Below are positions 30,534 to 40,750 of a DNA stretch of 64,000 nt, piece after piece (the first letter of the stretch is position 1; every line of letters starts with the position of its first letter). The stretch is from Epithemia pelagica (Eukaryota > Bacillariophyta > Bacillariophyceae > Surirellales > Surirellaceae): positions 496,001-560,000 of the forward strand of contig OX337231.1 of assembly GCA_946965045.2 (NCBI GenBank), given 5' to 3'. The position numbers were made by a program, and so were the translations under genes. The notes under the pieces are model-generated. The model saw only the letters and a program-made list of their open reading frames with translations, did no database searches and had not been told where the DNA came from.

Positions 30534-32893
30534 CGCTCCTCACAAGGCGTGGGGACGTCGTGTGTTTGTAGGGTACTGACGGGTTTATGCCCTAATAGTA
30601 CGTCCCGAAACTTGTTGAAGAGTGCCCCCTGTAGCGGTTTTGTGTAGAAATCCGCCAGCATCTCTTCGGTGGGACAGTAGTGGATATCGATCTTCTCTTG
30701 TTGAATTTGGTCCTTAATGAAGAAGTATCTGATGCCCACGTGTCTTGATTGTTTACCTGCCGATGCTCTTCCATTTTTCTCAAGCCGTATGGCGCTCTGG
30801 TTGTCTTGTGCAAAGCGTGTGCTTTCAATGTTGTATCCTTGGGCCTCGAGAAAACGTTTGGCCCATAGAGTATTCGGGAGGTAATCGCTGGCTCCAACAA
30901 CCTCCGCCTCCGTAGAACTCTTTGTATTAAGCTTTTGTTTTTTCGATTTCGCCATGATTGCGCCTCGTCCCAGTGACATTACGCCCCCTGTGTGACTTTT
31001 CATGTCCTCGTGTACTGCGAATGATGCGTCCACCCAGTTGAGAAGGTGCGGGACATCATCCGCTCCCACGATGTATTCCATCCCTTCTGTAGCATGTAAG
31101 TACTGGAGTACTCGTCTGAGTTTGTCCCAATCCTCAGTGGTGGCCTTTGATACGCGTGTACAAAGGAAGGCGATTGCTGTTTGGATGTCAATCCTTGACC
31201 TCTGTGATAAGTAGAGCAACTTGGCGACGATGCTGTGGAATTTCTCCTTTCGTTTCGAATCCAGTTCAGGGGCGCTTTTGGTGTTGAAAAGGCCTTTCTT
31301 TGCTGGTGAAGATGCACCTTGGGACACGTCTTCACCGATCATTTCGATTGCTTCTTTTATGTATTGCGGCATCAGGATACTTACCGTGCCGTTTTCGTTG
31401 ATTGTGATATTCATTCCCAAATATGTGTGCTTGCGTCCTCTGCAGACCGTCATCTTTCCAAACTTGGCCTCGATCGTCTCAATGATTTGTTCGACGACTT
31501 CTTCTTCCACGTGGGACGCCTTGAGGTCGTCCACGTACCACGTAATTGTGCATTGTTTGCCGTTTATGATCTTATTCGCGACGCATGGATCATAGGGGTT
31601 TAGCTCGAAACCCATTTCTTTCAGGGTCGACGCGAACAACTCATACCAGAGTAATGCGGATTGTACGCATCCATATAGGGCCTTGTTGAGGCGTACGTAT
31701 AGGACTTTTACGCCATCTTCCATGACGACGTATTTCTCGTATTTCTTGTCCAGTTTGCAAAAAATGTCGACGACCTCTCCCGTCAGTCGCATTAGGACAA
31801 AATCCTTCATGTAGGCGTTGAGGTAAGCGCCGGCGATGTCGGCCGTGATGACCTTTCGTCGTTCTTGGGCGTCGATGACGAGAGACATGATGAGGGCATC
31901 CACCGATAGTGCTGGTGATGCTGTCTCACTCTTGTCGTATTGGGTTCGTTGTGGTCGGCCGTCTGCACATGAACGTCCCTTCAATTTCCCGCAACGTTTC
32001 TCTTTGATTACGTTGACTGATCGTAGCGCCGCCTTTTTTTGTTGAGGGGTCAATTTGGACGCGTCCTGTGGATCGAAAGTATCTTGGCCGTCCAATTGAG
32101 TGAACTCCTTCAGTAATGCGTCAATGGCTCGTTGCCCGTGTTTCTTTATGCCGGCTTTCGCGGACATCTGAGTGAAAATGAAGTTTGCCATCAGAGAGTG
32201 GATGGGTGTTCGGTCATTCACGTTGGTTGTAGCGTGTTTGATGGCCTGTTGCAAGAACTGTGCGTGCAAATAAGAGGTTGCGCCATCTGCCATGTCCATC
32301 TGATGGTCGAGCCGGTGGGCGTACGATCGCTCCCGGTTTCCTCGAAGGTTGTACTCGTGTCTAGGCTCGGTGTTGTCGGTTGGTTCGACCATGTCATGGT
32401 CATCCTCGTATTCTTCGGATACGTCTGGGAACTCCTCGCGCTCCTCAATTTGCGCTCCTTCATCTTCCACTTCTTCCTCGTCGACATCGTCGTCGTGGTC
32501 GTATGCTCCTTCATTTTCGGCCGTTTCATCGACGGCACCAACATCAGATTCATCTTCTGTTGTGCTGTCCTCATCCGTGGTTGATACCATGGGAGGCTCC
32601 GATGGTTCGTCGCTGTCGGAGCTATTTTCGTTCGCTCCTTCGTCCACATCGGGGTCGTCTTCATTGTCCTCATCGGAAATCGCTCCTTCATCTTCATCGT
32701 TGTGTAGATCATCATTTCCGTTGTTTTCTTCTTCATCGTCATCGTCCGCTGCATCGTCAACGTTTTCAGGGTCTTCGATCGGGACATTGGGTGCCCACTC
32801 AAAAACGAGCTCGCCGTTAATGATGGGTTGTTCTTGTTCGGCTGCCAACTCTTCTACCCGGTTGATGACGTCTTGGGTGATTGGTACTTCCGT
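30296..32893 (-). CDS. Copia copy 2 pol, part after the TGA (RT and RNase H)
   Basis: In frame with 32894-35566 and separated from it only by the TGA at 32894-32896. It contains the acidic linker, reverse transcriptase (YVDD in TWYVDDLKASH) and RNase H (NWVDASFAVHEDM, TKSSTEAEV, FAQDNQSAI), then an LTR-encoded tail with the conserved RVTFADVV and AHSLETIK. The first ATG after the stop is at 32848. If the stop is not read through, this part is untranslated or needs internal initiation. Confidence 0.9.
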   Translation of the reverse strand, partial: TEVPITQDVINRVEELAAEQEQPIINGELVFEWAPNVPIEDPENVDDAADDDDEEENNGNDDLHNDEDEGAISDEDNEDDPDVDEGANENSSDSDEPSEPPMVSTTDEDSTTEDESDVGAVDETAENEGAYDHDDDVDEEEVEDEGAQIEEREEFPDVSEEYEDDHDMVEPTDNTEPRHEYNLRGNRERSYAHRLDHQMDMADGATSYLHAQFLQQAIKHATTNVNDRTPIHSLMANFIFTQMSAKAGIKKHGQRAIDALLKEFTQLDGQDTFDPQDASKLTPQQKKAALRSVNVIKEKRCGKLKGRSCADGRPQRTQYDKSETASPALSVDALIMSLVIDAQERRKVITADIAGAYLNAYMKDFVLMRLTGEVVDIFCKLDKKYEKYVVMEDGVKVLYVRLNKALYGCVQSALLWYELFASTLKEMGFELNPYDPCVANKIINGKQCTITWYVDDLKASHVEEEVVEQIIETIEAKFGKMTVCRGRKHTYLGMNITINENGTVSILMPQYIKEAIEMIGEDVSQGASSPAKKGLFNTKSAPELDSKRKEKFHSIVAKLLYLSQRSRIDIQTAIAFLCTRVSKATTEDWDKLRRVLQYLHATEGMEYIVGADDVPHLLNWVDASFAVHEDMKSHTGGVMSLGRGAIMAKSKKQKLNTKSSTEAEVVGASDYLPNTLWAKRFLEAQGYNIESTRFAQDNQSAIRLEKNGRASAGKQSRHVGIRYFFIKDQIQQEKIDIHYCPTEEMLADFYTKPLQGALFNKFRDVLLGHKPVSTLQTHDVPTPCEERVGNNEQVRKHCDAGTPGEARPKTMKARPKTMKNTMENKTSRTSSARVTFADVVRRGKANKSPTNEPRAHSLETIKPVK

Positions 32894-35566
32894 TCACTGG
32901 TGTCGGGAGATTCGCGCTCCGGTCGCGAGGGACATGAAGTAGTAGCTCCCTTGTGCGTTCCCAGTGGGGTTGAGGGCGATGGCGCCGATGGTACGCAGTT
33001 CTGTTGTGCTTGTTCTGCGGCGCTCCTCAAAAACCTGGGCATATTGCCCGAATTCTATCCTCATGCTATTGTAGTCAGGATCCGGTAGTCCAGTGATGAT
33101 TTTTCGTGGACTCATGGTGGGTGAGATTCCTTTTCGGTTGGGGAGCTGGTTCAAAGTCCGGACCGCATGGGATACGAGCTCGCGTACCATGAGGACTGGA
33201 TACCGTCGGAAAGGGAGGCCATGGACCGTTGATCGCACTCGCTCCTTAATCGTGCGAATGGATCGTTCGACTTGGCCCACATGGTCATCGGCGGCGACGA
33301 TGTTGGCTATGACTGGTCGAATGCTGTTTTGGAGGGGCGCAAACTCGTTGTCCGCGTGGAGGTCTACCACTTCGAAGCCGCGGGACTTGTAAAGGTGAAA
33401 TACGTCCTTTAGTTCTTGCTCCAACGTTGTCTTTCGCCTGTTTGCTATGGCCGCAACGGTGCGGAAATTGATGTGTCTCGAAATAGTGTGGCAAAAAATG
33501 AGCCCTTGAACGTAAAAATTGTCCGCGCAGATCGTCACGCGCTTGTGTTCTTGTTTGATGTGGTCGGGAATGTCCGTTATCGTCTGTTGAGGCACGGCGG
33601 CCGTTGGTCGTTTCACTGTCTTTCCTTTGAGGGTGGCGGGGTCCGGTCCGTAAATTTGGAGGGCGCGTCGTGCATCTTCGGGGGTGACGGGACAGTTTCG
33701 GATGACGTTGTTGGTGAGGGCGTCGAGAAAATCGCGTTGGGAGGGGCGACCGAGTTGTCTGTACAGAGTACGGGCACGATCCGCTCCTTCGACCTCCCGG
33801 GGCGAAAAACCAGTCGCATGACGAGGTACCGAGTTAAGGAACAGATAGGGAGTAGAGGTAGAGTTAATAAAGTTAGACGGATCTGCAACATCAAAATAGT
33901 AAAGTCCCATCGCACTTTCACGAAAAATCATTACCGAGCCATCACGACGATGGACTGAGATGGAAGGGTCACCGGCAGTGTCCATGGTGACTCGGCAGCG
34001 CTGCCTGACAGCAGCAAGGGACAGGATGTTGGCCAGAGACTGAGGGTTATACCAGACCTCCCCAAAATTGGGAATGTCGCCGAGAAGAGTTGAAACTTGG
34101 CAACCACCATTGGTATAGACGGTGAGGGGACGGGAAGAGGATCGAATGTTGGAGAGGAGGGAGGAGTTCTTGAAAACGGAGATAGTCGATTGACTGTCCA
34201 ACAAAACCCACGTATCAGGAATGGCACGGTGTGCCGGTTGGGAGAAACAGCAACCAAACAAAGCGAAAGTGAAGTTGTAGCGTGGAGGAGAGGTCCCATG
34301 TTGGAGCATGGTGACACCAGAGTTGGAAGGGGCAGCGGAATCACCGTCTTCCCGACGTGGACACTGGCTAGCATAATGACCTGGGCCCTGGCAAAAGAAA
34401 CAGGTGATGGCCTCATGGAGAATGCCATCCAAACCGGGAACAGGGGCCGTTGTCTGTGCAAACTGTAGCCCACCACTTGTGTGACCACTGGAAGCACCAC
34501 TGCTGGAAGCACCACCTGACGATGGCAAAGGGGAGTGAGATTGTTTGGGGCCACGGTAACTCACAAGCATACCGTACGCGGCCGTGACGTCGGGGGGATA
34601 CTGATCGGTTCCCCGAGAGAACTGGTTTTCCAACTCGATCATCAAGTTCCCAAAACGTTTGCGATCGGCCCCCCGGAGGAACTGAATGGCAAGGGCGCGT
34701 TCTCGACTCAGACGCTTCTTCTCGTCGGATGATGTGGACTCGTCGGGGTCCAAATACTTCACAATTAACTCCTGGGAACCCTTGTCGACGCCAATTGAAC
34801 CACCATAATGTTCCAACACGTCAACATTTTCCCGAAATTGGTGAAGGTAATCGGCAAGGGATTCTTCTGCTTGCTGCCGATGTAAATAAAAATTGGTATA
34901 CGCATCATTCAGTGACGCATAACCATATCGTTTTTCTTCAAATTTGTGTCGAATGGCTTTGATTTGGGTCAAAAGCCAAGCACAATCACACTCGTTTCTG
35001 GCGGTTTCGTATTTTTCTAGGCCCTGCAGTTTCGCTTTCATGGCCTCACTGCATTGGCCCCATATGACAGCGTAGGCGGCCTGTAGATTACTCTTGAGGA
35101 TTTCACAGCGTGTCACATACGCGGCCACCGTTTTTTCAAAGATCGCTATCTTGAGCCGGCTAGTTTCTTCTTCTGGCAGGTCTGGGGGCTCTTCAACGAT
35201 GGGATTCTTCAAATCCCTGGTGAGGGTCACCATGTCACCTGCATGCTTGAAAGTCTTGGAGAAATGTTCCTCCAGGGCTTCCATGGTGCGAGTGAATTGA
35301 CGTTTGTCATTGCACTCATGAAACACCTGGAACACGTGGCCGTTCATGCCATCAGTGTTCCCTTTGAACGAACTGTTCCCTGTGGCGTTACCACTTGAAC
35401 CACCTCGTCCACCTCGTCCTCCACGTCCTCGACCACGACCTCGTCGGCCTCTTCCTTGGTTTCCTTGGTTCGAGTTGGTACCAGTGCCATCACTAGGCGG
35501 CGTGGTACCGGGCGTAGTTGGGGCGCCGCCCTGGCTTGACTGGTTGGACGCGGGAGAACTGCTCAT
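32894..35566 (-). CDS. Copia copy 2 gag, protease and integrase
   Basis: 890 residues from MSSSPASNQSSQGG to a TGA. A Gly/Arg-rich tail, gag, the CCHC knuckle (CFFCQGPGHYASQC), protease (LLDSQST) and integrase core (ADNFYVQG, LHADNEF, GQVERSIRTIKER) are all present and closely parallel copy 1. At the stop, copy 1 encodes QQWTELP and copy 2 HQ-stop-TEVP, so a single G-to-A change turned TGG into TGA. As in copy 1, the integrase N-terminus (LYRQLGRPSQRDF) lacks the HHCC zinc-binding pattern. Confidence 0.92.
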   Translation of the reverse strand: MSSSPASNQSSQGGAPTTPGTTPPSDGTGTNSNQGNQGRGRRGRGRGRGGRGGRGGSSGNATGNSSFKGNTDGMNGHVFQVFHECNDKRQFTRTMEALEEHFSKTFKHAGDMVTLTRDLKNPIVEEPPDLPEEETSRLKIAIFEKTVAAYVTRCEILKSNLQAAYAVIWGQCSEAMKAKLQGLEKYETARNECDCAWLLTQIKAIRHKFEEKRYGYASLNDAYTNFYLHRQQAEESLADYLHQFRENVDVLEHYGGSIGVDKGSQELIVKYLDPDESTSSDEKKRLSRERALAIQFLRGADRKRFGNLMIELENQFSRGTDQYPPDVTAAYGMLVSYRGPKQSHSPLPSSGGASSSGASSGHTSGGLQFAQTTAPVPGLDGILHEAITCFFCQGPGHYASQCPRREDGDSAAPSNSGVTMLQHGTSPPRYNFTFALFGCCFSQPAHRAIPDTWVLLDSQSTISVFKNSSLLSNIRSSSRPLTVYTNGGCQVSTLLGDIPNFGEVWYNPQSLANILSLAAVRQRCRVTMDTAGDPSISVHRRDGSVMIFRESAMGLYYFDVADPSNFINSTSTPYLFLNSVPRHATGFSPREVEGADRARTLYRQLGRPSQRDFLDALTNNVIRNCPVTPEDARRALQIYGPDPATLKGKTVKRPTAAVPQQTITDIPDHIKQEHKRVTICADNFYVQGLIFCHTISRHINFRTVAAIANRRKTTLEQELKDVFHLYKSRGFEVVDLHADNEFAPLQNSIRPVIANIVAADDHVGQVERSIRTIKERVRSTVHGLPFRRYPVLMVRELVSHAVRTLNQLPNRKGISPTMSPRKIITGLPDPDYNSMRIEFGQYAQVFEERRRTSTTELRTIGAIALNPTGNAQGSYYFMSLATGARISRHQ

Positions 35567-36167
35567 CCCGTTGTGCCGATAGATACCTTACGTTGTCTCG
35601 GGCTCGCCGAAGATCGTGCCCACTGTCTGTGTGCACGAGGACTTGTTTATCCGACACCTTGGCCACCACTCCAGTGCCGTCTCTGATTGTTGGAGCCCGA
35701 CCGAAACGAGCTGCAGGGTTCACAATCCTGACGATGTCGCCCACACAAAAGATTCGACGTCTTGGGTGGATGATATATCGGATTCCTGTGACGTTGGACG
35801 TCCACAGTGTACAGCCGGACCGTAGGGCGGTTCTCTCTTCTGGAGTGTAGTTCACCTGACGATCCGTTCTTGGGGAAAAGGTGCCGACAACTTCAACACT
35901 TGAGCTCGCCACGCTTGCACTGGAAACGGATTCTCGACTTGTCCTGAGGGTTCTAGGTTGTTCTTCGTGCGATTCGTCTTCGTCTTCGCTGTCTCCCGTT
36001 TCGTACCCACTTGGTTGGGCCCTTGCCACGGGTGGATTGACCCCCAACTCCGTTGGTGGATCGCGTAGGTCCTTGAGTTTCCGGACAATCTCCTGTTGAC
36101 GGACACTCAATTCGTCAAGGTCTTGTATAAGTTCGTCGATTTCTTGTTGTCGAGAGGGTGTACTCAT
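35493..36167 (-). CDS. Copia copy 2 first ORF
   Basis: 224 residues from MSTPSRQQEIDELIQDLDEL. Same architecture as 7197-7922: N-terminal coiled coil, SVASSSVEVVG linker, and a C-terminal domain with VGDIVRIVNPAA, PTIRDGTGVVAKV and VLVHTDSGHD. It overlaps gag by 74 nt with gag in the +1 frame, as in copy 1. Conservation at diverged nucleotide sequence indicates selection on the protein. Confidence 0.85.
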   Translation of the reverse strand: MSTPSRQQEIDELIQDLDELSVRQQEIVRKLKDLRDPPTELGVNPPVARAQPSGYETGDSEDEDESHEEQPRTLRTSRESVSSASVASSSVEVVGTFSPRTDRQVNYTPEERTALRSGCTLWTSNVTGIRYIIHPRRRIFCVGDIVRIVNPAARFGRAPTIRDGTGVVAKVSDKQVLVHTDSGHDLRRARDNVRYLSAQRDEQFSRVQPVKPGRRPNYARYHAA

Positions 36168-36190
36168 GAATGAAAGCAGTGAAAAAGATT

Positions 36191-36204
36191 TTCTTTGGAA
36201 ACAA
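36191..36204 (-). promoter_or_regulatory. Primer-binding site of copy 2, self-complementary to its own LTR
   Basis: Read on the minus strand, the bases after the 5' LTR are TTGTTTCCAAAGAA. They are perfectly complementary over 14 nt to TTCTTTGGAAACAA inside the LTR (36283-36296), 78 nt upstream in transcript sense. Copy 1 uses TTATCTCCAAAGAA at the same place: both partners changed together. Confidence 0.6.
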
Positions 36205-36503
36205 TGTTGAGCAGAATGGTTTGGCCGTCAGCTTTTACCACTTTACTGTAAAATTGAACGTAATCCTATTTTACTGGCTTGATTGTTTCCAAAGAATGAG
36301 CTCTAGGTTCATTTGTTGGCGATTTGTTCGCCTTGCCTCTTCTGACTACGTCAGCGAACGTCACGCGTGCGGAGCTCGTCCTGCTTGTTTTGTTCTCCAT
36401 AGTATTCTTCATTGTCTTTGGTCTTGCTTTCATTGTCTTTGGTCTTGCTTCGCCAGGCGTTCCCGCGTCGCAGTGTTTTCTTACTTGCTCATTATTTCCA
36501 ACA
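36205..36503 (-). repeat. 5' LTR of copia copy 2
   Basis: 299 bp with the target duplication ATGAC at 36504-36508. Its plus strand is open from 36324 and runs in frame into the kelch gene. Confidence 0.96.
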
Positions 36504-37601
36504 ATGACATTGAAAGAACAGGCATGGCAGTCGGACCTTGTTCTTTTGGAAGAGACGTCAGAATGGAATGAAGACGACTGGCCCCTTCTAGAGGGTGGAT
36601 GGCGTTCGTTTCATGCGTCAGTCGTGCTGGATCATCCCAACAGCAACAACAACGGACAAACGGTCGTCGTGTTGGGTGGGTGTCAAGAATTTCAAGGCGC
36701 TGTCAACTCTGTTTTTCTGCTAAATTTAGCAGAACCTAACAAACAGTGGCGACAAGGGCCACCCATGAACAAGAAACGTGACGCACATGCCGCTGTTGTG
36801 TGCAACGGAGGGATCTACGTTATGGGAGGACAAAATGGTGAATATTTAGCGTTAGATTGTATGGAACGGATTGATGCCATTGATTTGCTGGAATCATCTT
36901 TAACAAACCGCAGCACACATGAGAGCAATTGGGCAACATTGAGTTGTCGCTTATCAGCGGGAAGAGCAGGATGTTGTGCAGCTGCGGTTCACAATAGATA
37001 CATTGTGGTAATGGGCGGATCGAACAGGGCATACTTATCGTCGGTGGATATTATTGATACCCGCAACCATACCGTCATTGAAGGACCATTCATGAACGTT
37101 CCTCGATCATGTTGTGCCAGCGCGGTCGTTGGCCAGCGAATCTTTGCCGTGGGAGGCGAAAACGATTACAACGCATTTGATTCGGTGGAGTATTTGGAAA
37201 TTGCAAAGCCTCATGACAAGGTAGACACTGCGTCTACAGTCATTTCCTCCTCGTTCTCTTGGACCATGTATTCGGATTCTCTGCTGTCCAATCCAAGAGA
37301 TGCGTGTACAGCGGGAGCTGTGGGATCTTGTCTGGTTGTGGTTGGAGAGCGCATTCCAACCGTACAAGTCTTGGATACGCATCGCTACCGCGAGTGGAAT
37401 CTCCCATCCTTGCCAGAAGAACGTGTGCGCTGCAGTTTGGTAACGGTTGCGAATCAAATTGCTGTGATTAGTGGACTTCGGAATTCTTCCTGTTTGACAT
37501 TACCACTCATGGACAAGCATACATGGATTTTCTGCCGACTCGTTGAGAAGTTTCCACACGGATGGCATCATTGTGTAGCCGATGGAACACCCTCCACCTA
37601 G
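36504..37601 (+). CDS. Kelch-repeat beta-propeller protein, copy A (promoter displaced by copia)
   Basis: 365 residues from the ATG made by the target duplication (MTLKEQAWQSDL). Kelch-type double-Gly strands are visible: VVVLGGCQ, GIYVMGGQNG, YIVVMGGSNRAY and IFAVGGENDYNAF, with WRQGPPMNKKRDAHAAVV- and VPRSCCASAVV-type linkers. Kelch propellers are protein-interaction scaffolds; no F-box or BTB domain is seen. Copy B at 40751 reads MTLTLKEQAW, so the insertion removed only the first codons (the original ATG is at 30224) but separated the gene from its promoter by 6.3 kb. An upstream in-frame ATG at 36324 in the LTR would add 60 residues including a hydrophobic segment. Confidence 0.85.
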   Translation: MTLKEQAWQSDLVLLEETSEWNEDDWPLLEGGWRSFHASVVLDHPNSNNNGQTVVVLGGCQEFQGAVNSVFLLNLAEPNKQWRQGPPMNKKRDAHAAVVCNGGIYVMGGQNGEYLALDCMERIDAIDLLESSLTNRSTHESNWATLSCRLSAGRAGCCAAAVHNRYIVVMGGSNRAYLSSVDIIDTRNHTVIEGPFMNVPRSCCASAVVGQRIFAVGGENDYNAFDSVEYLEIAKPHDKVDTASTVISSSFSWTMYSDSLLSNPRDACTAGAVGSCLVVVGERIPTVQVLDTHRYREWNLPSLPEERVRCSLVTVANQIAVISGLRNSSCLTLPLMDKHTWIFCRLVEKFPHGWHHCVADGTPST

Positions 37602-37619
37602 TACCACCTCCATGACACT

Positions 37620-38366
37620 GGCTTGGTGAACTATGCAAACTGTGGCATGTTGGTCCTACAGTGGGGAAAGTACATTATATACTTCTCATTTTGTGCTCTT
37701 GAATATAGTTGTCTTATTCTCTGCATGGCGATAACTTCTTGTGAAAGTAAACAATGAAATCATGTTCAACAGTGTCCCCGGTATGACACAACCCAAACCC
37801 TCTTCTATACAAACGTGTATGCCACTACACGGCATACAAAACAGTGTACGTAGGAACATATTGCTTCTGGATCGAATCAAAAAGTCTCGGAACCAAACAC
37901 ACTCCTGGTTTTGTGAATGAGACAAATCATAACGATCTGTAGAGGATTAGTGCCCGGCAGTGAAGTTGCGTGGCGGTGGTAGTGGTGGTGATTGTCGTCG
38001 TCGTTTACAGTACCCACTACCTATTGAGATAACTTGTTAAGAAAGTAGACACTAAAATCATGTTCTACAGTGATACAACCCAAACCTTTCTGTATACAAA
38101 AGTGAATGCCACTATACAGCATACGGACAATACGGTGTTGCAACAAGTCATGTGGCTCAACCAAGATTATGACTGTACCTCTAGAGGAACCTATGGTAGG
38201 TAGACCCGTAGCTACTGGATCGAATCAAAAAGTCTTGGAACCAAACCCACACTCCTGGTTTTGTGAAGGAAACGAACCAATACGATCTCTGGGATGAGTG
38301 CTCGGCAGTTAAGTTGCGTGGCGGCGGTGGTCGTCGTCGTGTACAGTTCCCGAAGAACCCTTTCTT
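37620..38366. repeat. Non-coding duplicated spacer (two copies, third at 41950-42250)
   Basis: The block with CCAAACACACTCCTGG near 37895 recurs at about 38240 and again near 42140, together with TATGCCACTACAC-like and GTGCCCGGCAGT-like pieces. These are 3' flanks of the kelch and SDR genes, copied with the array. No gene seen. Confidence 0.55.
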
Positions 38367-38873
38367 TTACCAGTCACAGGGTTTGACACCTTCTCCATAA
38401 TTGCCATGCCAAAATTGACCCGATGTTTCCACAGTAATATTTTCGTGAATGGCTTGCAAGACGCCGTGCACACACTCATCCACGGGTCGTTGGCCCGGCA
38501 TGGGTTCCTGGTCCTTATTGCCCAAGGCTTTGGGCAAATCGTGACTGAGTGACTTGCCAATCATGTTGACGGCCGTCTTGGCGGCGCGGTACGCATAGGC
38601 ACCGCCCGACGTATTGTCGGCAATGGATCCCACCAACGACGACAAAATGGCCACCTTGACCACAACACTGTCATCCTCCTCCTCCTGGTCCGTATAGGCA
38701 ACGGCCGCACGAAGAATGGGCAAGAGGGCCTTGGTCACAAACAAGGGTGCCACGGCATTGAGTTGAAACGCATACATCATGCGATGCGGAGTACTGGTAT
38801 CCAAGTTTTGAGTTGGAACCAACTCATTGTGACCGTAAGACGCAAAAACAAACACAACCGATGACCCAACCAA
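38367..38873 (-). pseudogene. Short-chain dehydrogenase, copy B, truncated
   Basis: Only the C-terminal half remains, from QNLDTSTPHRMMYAFQL to the GQFWHGNYGEGVKPCDW end. The Rossmann cofactor motif is missing. A further 25 codons found in copy C, between ALGNKDQ and EPMPGQ, are deleted. Ser and YAYRAAK are still present. The 5' break is at about 38860, where the sequence joins the 3' end of the kinase-like copy B. Confidence 0.85.
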
Positions 38874-38879
38874 TGTGAC

Positions 38880-40475
38880 GCCATCGTTGATCTGATTCTC
38901 CTAAGTAGTTGTGATGCTTCACAAAGCAGGTTTCCAAACGCAGTCAAATCTCAGTCAGCAACTCGCTTCGTTCTTGCTCTTTCGGATGCTTTAAGTAGGG
39001 GTGGATAACAGACTGCATCCCATCCAAGCAATGCTTTGCCAAACATATATCCCTTCAGCTCGTTGCCGTACACATGTTCTTGTACGCTTGACCCTCATTT
39101 GGAACCGCCGCCTTGGCATTCGCCTCATAATCCTTTTGGATCCGAGGCAGTTTGGTGGCATGGCGACGTTGGACGTACATCGTTACAACAACGTCGCAGC
39201 CGTCCAACGTCAGTACACGGTATGCGTTCGACGTTGTCCCCGTACCAAGGTGATCCACCAAGTATAATGTGCTGGACTTGTTCCATGGCCAATCCTAATC
39301 CAGTCCCAATCTCTTTTCCTCTTGGCGCCCTTGTAGGTTGCTCGAAGATTACCTCATATGTGGGAATGCTTCTCCAGGCAAAGAACCTCTGCTTCATCCG
39401 TTCGATTTTCGCGAAAGGGATGAATGCCACGAGGATAAAAAAGCCGTCCAGAGAGCAGAACATGGCGCTGACAAACGCTCCCACCAACCACCAAGCCACT
39501 TGCCAAACCCTCGCTGGAACAAATTACACGGCCTCTCCGGTTGGGGGTGAAACCCTCTTGTTCATGATCCAAGACGACGACAGCGGCAGACTGTGAGACG
39601 CCACCACTTCCTCTCTCACTGCCGATGGAGTGCTGGTGCCGTCCGCCGCGCCACCTTGTGCGCCACCATCTCGTGCACCAGGGAGATCTCTCACAATGCG
39701 ATCAATTCGTTCAGGCGAGTACTCATATATCTGAAGGTCAAGCACTTCTTGAGAAGCATTGTTCTCCAGCCAGACCATTAGGTTTTATCATAACAAGTAA
39801 TCGCTCCGAATGGGTTTGGATGCCCCTTTGCCGGCATTTCACTAAGTTGATATAAACCTGCCCGAAAGCCTCTGTCGTTTGATTTCCCATACCATACAGA
39901 AAATACCGGGGCATTGGAATAGACATCAAAGACAACGGCACGACCCAATACACTGGGAAACAGTGGAGACTCACGCCGCACATACAGTACCATCGGCGGC
40001 GACAGATTCGATGCTTGGGCTTGTTTCGATTGAATGAGACTGGATATAGTTGTTGCATCCAGTAAGGCTTTATCGACCACCGTGTAGACGTCGGATTCAG
40101 TTTCCTACTGCAGACCATTTGGTTATGTGCATCCGGAGACTACCACCCCTTTCTTCAAGGCCGAGCCCAAGCGTCGTGTTTACGGCAACGAGATCTGGGA
40201 CGACAAAGTCTGGGATCTTTCTTCAAGAACGTCCGCCGGTTTGTGTTTTGGGTCTTGGTGAGATCTTTGTGAGTCCAACTCTGCGGAATCTCGCCCACTG
40301 CGTCACCAGGTAAGACGCAAAGCATGGAAATCTGTCTTTTTTTTCTCTTGATGCTCTTCTTTTTCAATTTCCGGTTTTCTTCTTCGTGTTGCCTTTTCAG
40401 GTCTTCTTTCAGTTTTCGCAATTCTTCTTCGTGTTGCCTTTTCAGGTCTTTCATCTCATTTTGCAAGTCTTGCAA
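38880..40475 (-). pseudogene. Kinase-like (DUF5898-type) protein, copy B, frameshifted
   Basis: From the 5' end (right): a charged coiled coil (LKRQHEEELRKLKEDLKRQHEEE spacing, 40355-40475), a folded region at 39778-40080 (PMVLYVRRESPLFPS, VFDVYSNAPVFSVWYGKSND, FGAITCYDK), then VWLENNASQEVLDLQIYEY in another frame, RFFAWRSIPTYEVIFEQPT, and MVDHLGTGTTSNAYRVL, ending in the same AYKNMCTATS stop as copy A. At least three frame changes are needed, so it is a pseudogene. The coiled coil plus kinase-like layout recalls Crinkler-type kinases, but that is an inference. Confidence 0.6.
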
Positions 40476-40750
40476 CGTTGCGGGAAGGAGAAGCTCATAG
40501 TTACGACATCTACGAGTAGCTGTCGTTGGGGGTGCGTGACGAACTCACACGCATGTCAGATATTTTTGCTGTCACGTCTCACGTCGTGAACTCCTTTAAG
40601 TACCTCCCAGCGGTTACGTTTTGAAGGTAGTAAATTTCAGCGTGAAAGCCACAACGAATCAAACCTGGCGTTTACTTTCAAGTCTGCCGCGGGGTGGAAG
40701 GGAGGCACAACTTTGCTTCTTTCGATTTTCGATGCACATAAACTTTCAGC

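Larger units (their letters stand above)
30235..36503 (-). mobile_element. Ty1/copia (CoDi-type) LTR retrotransposon, copy 2
   Basis: A 6,269-bp minus-strand element with two apparently identical 299-bp LTRs (TGTTG...CAACA) and 5-bp target duplications ATGAC (30230-30234 and 36504-36508). It is the same lineage as copy 1 but clearly diverged, with a first ORF and a gag-pol frame cut by one TGA. It inserted at the start codon region of a kelch gene: the pre-insertion sequence read ATG ACC ATG ACA TTG. GAGGAGCG precedes the 3' LTR, as in copy 1. Confidence 0.96.
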
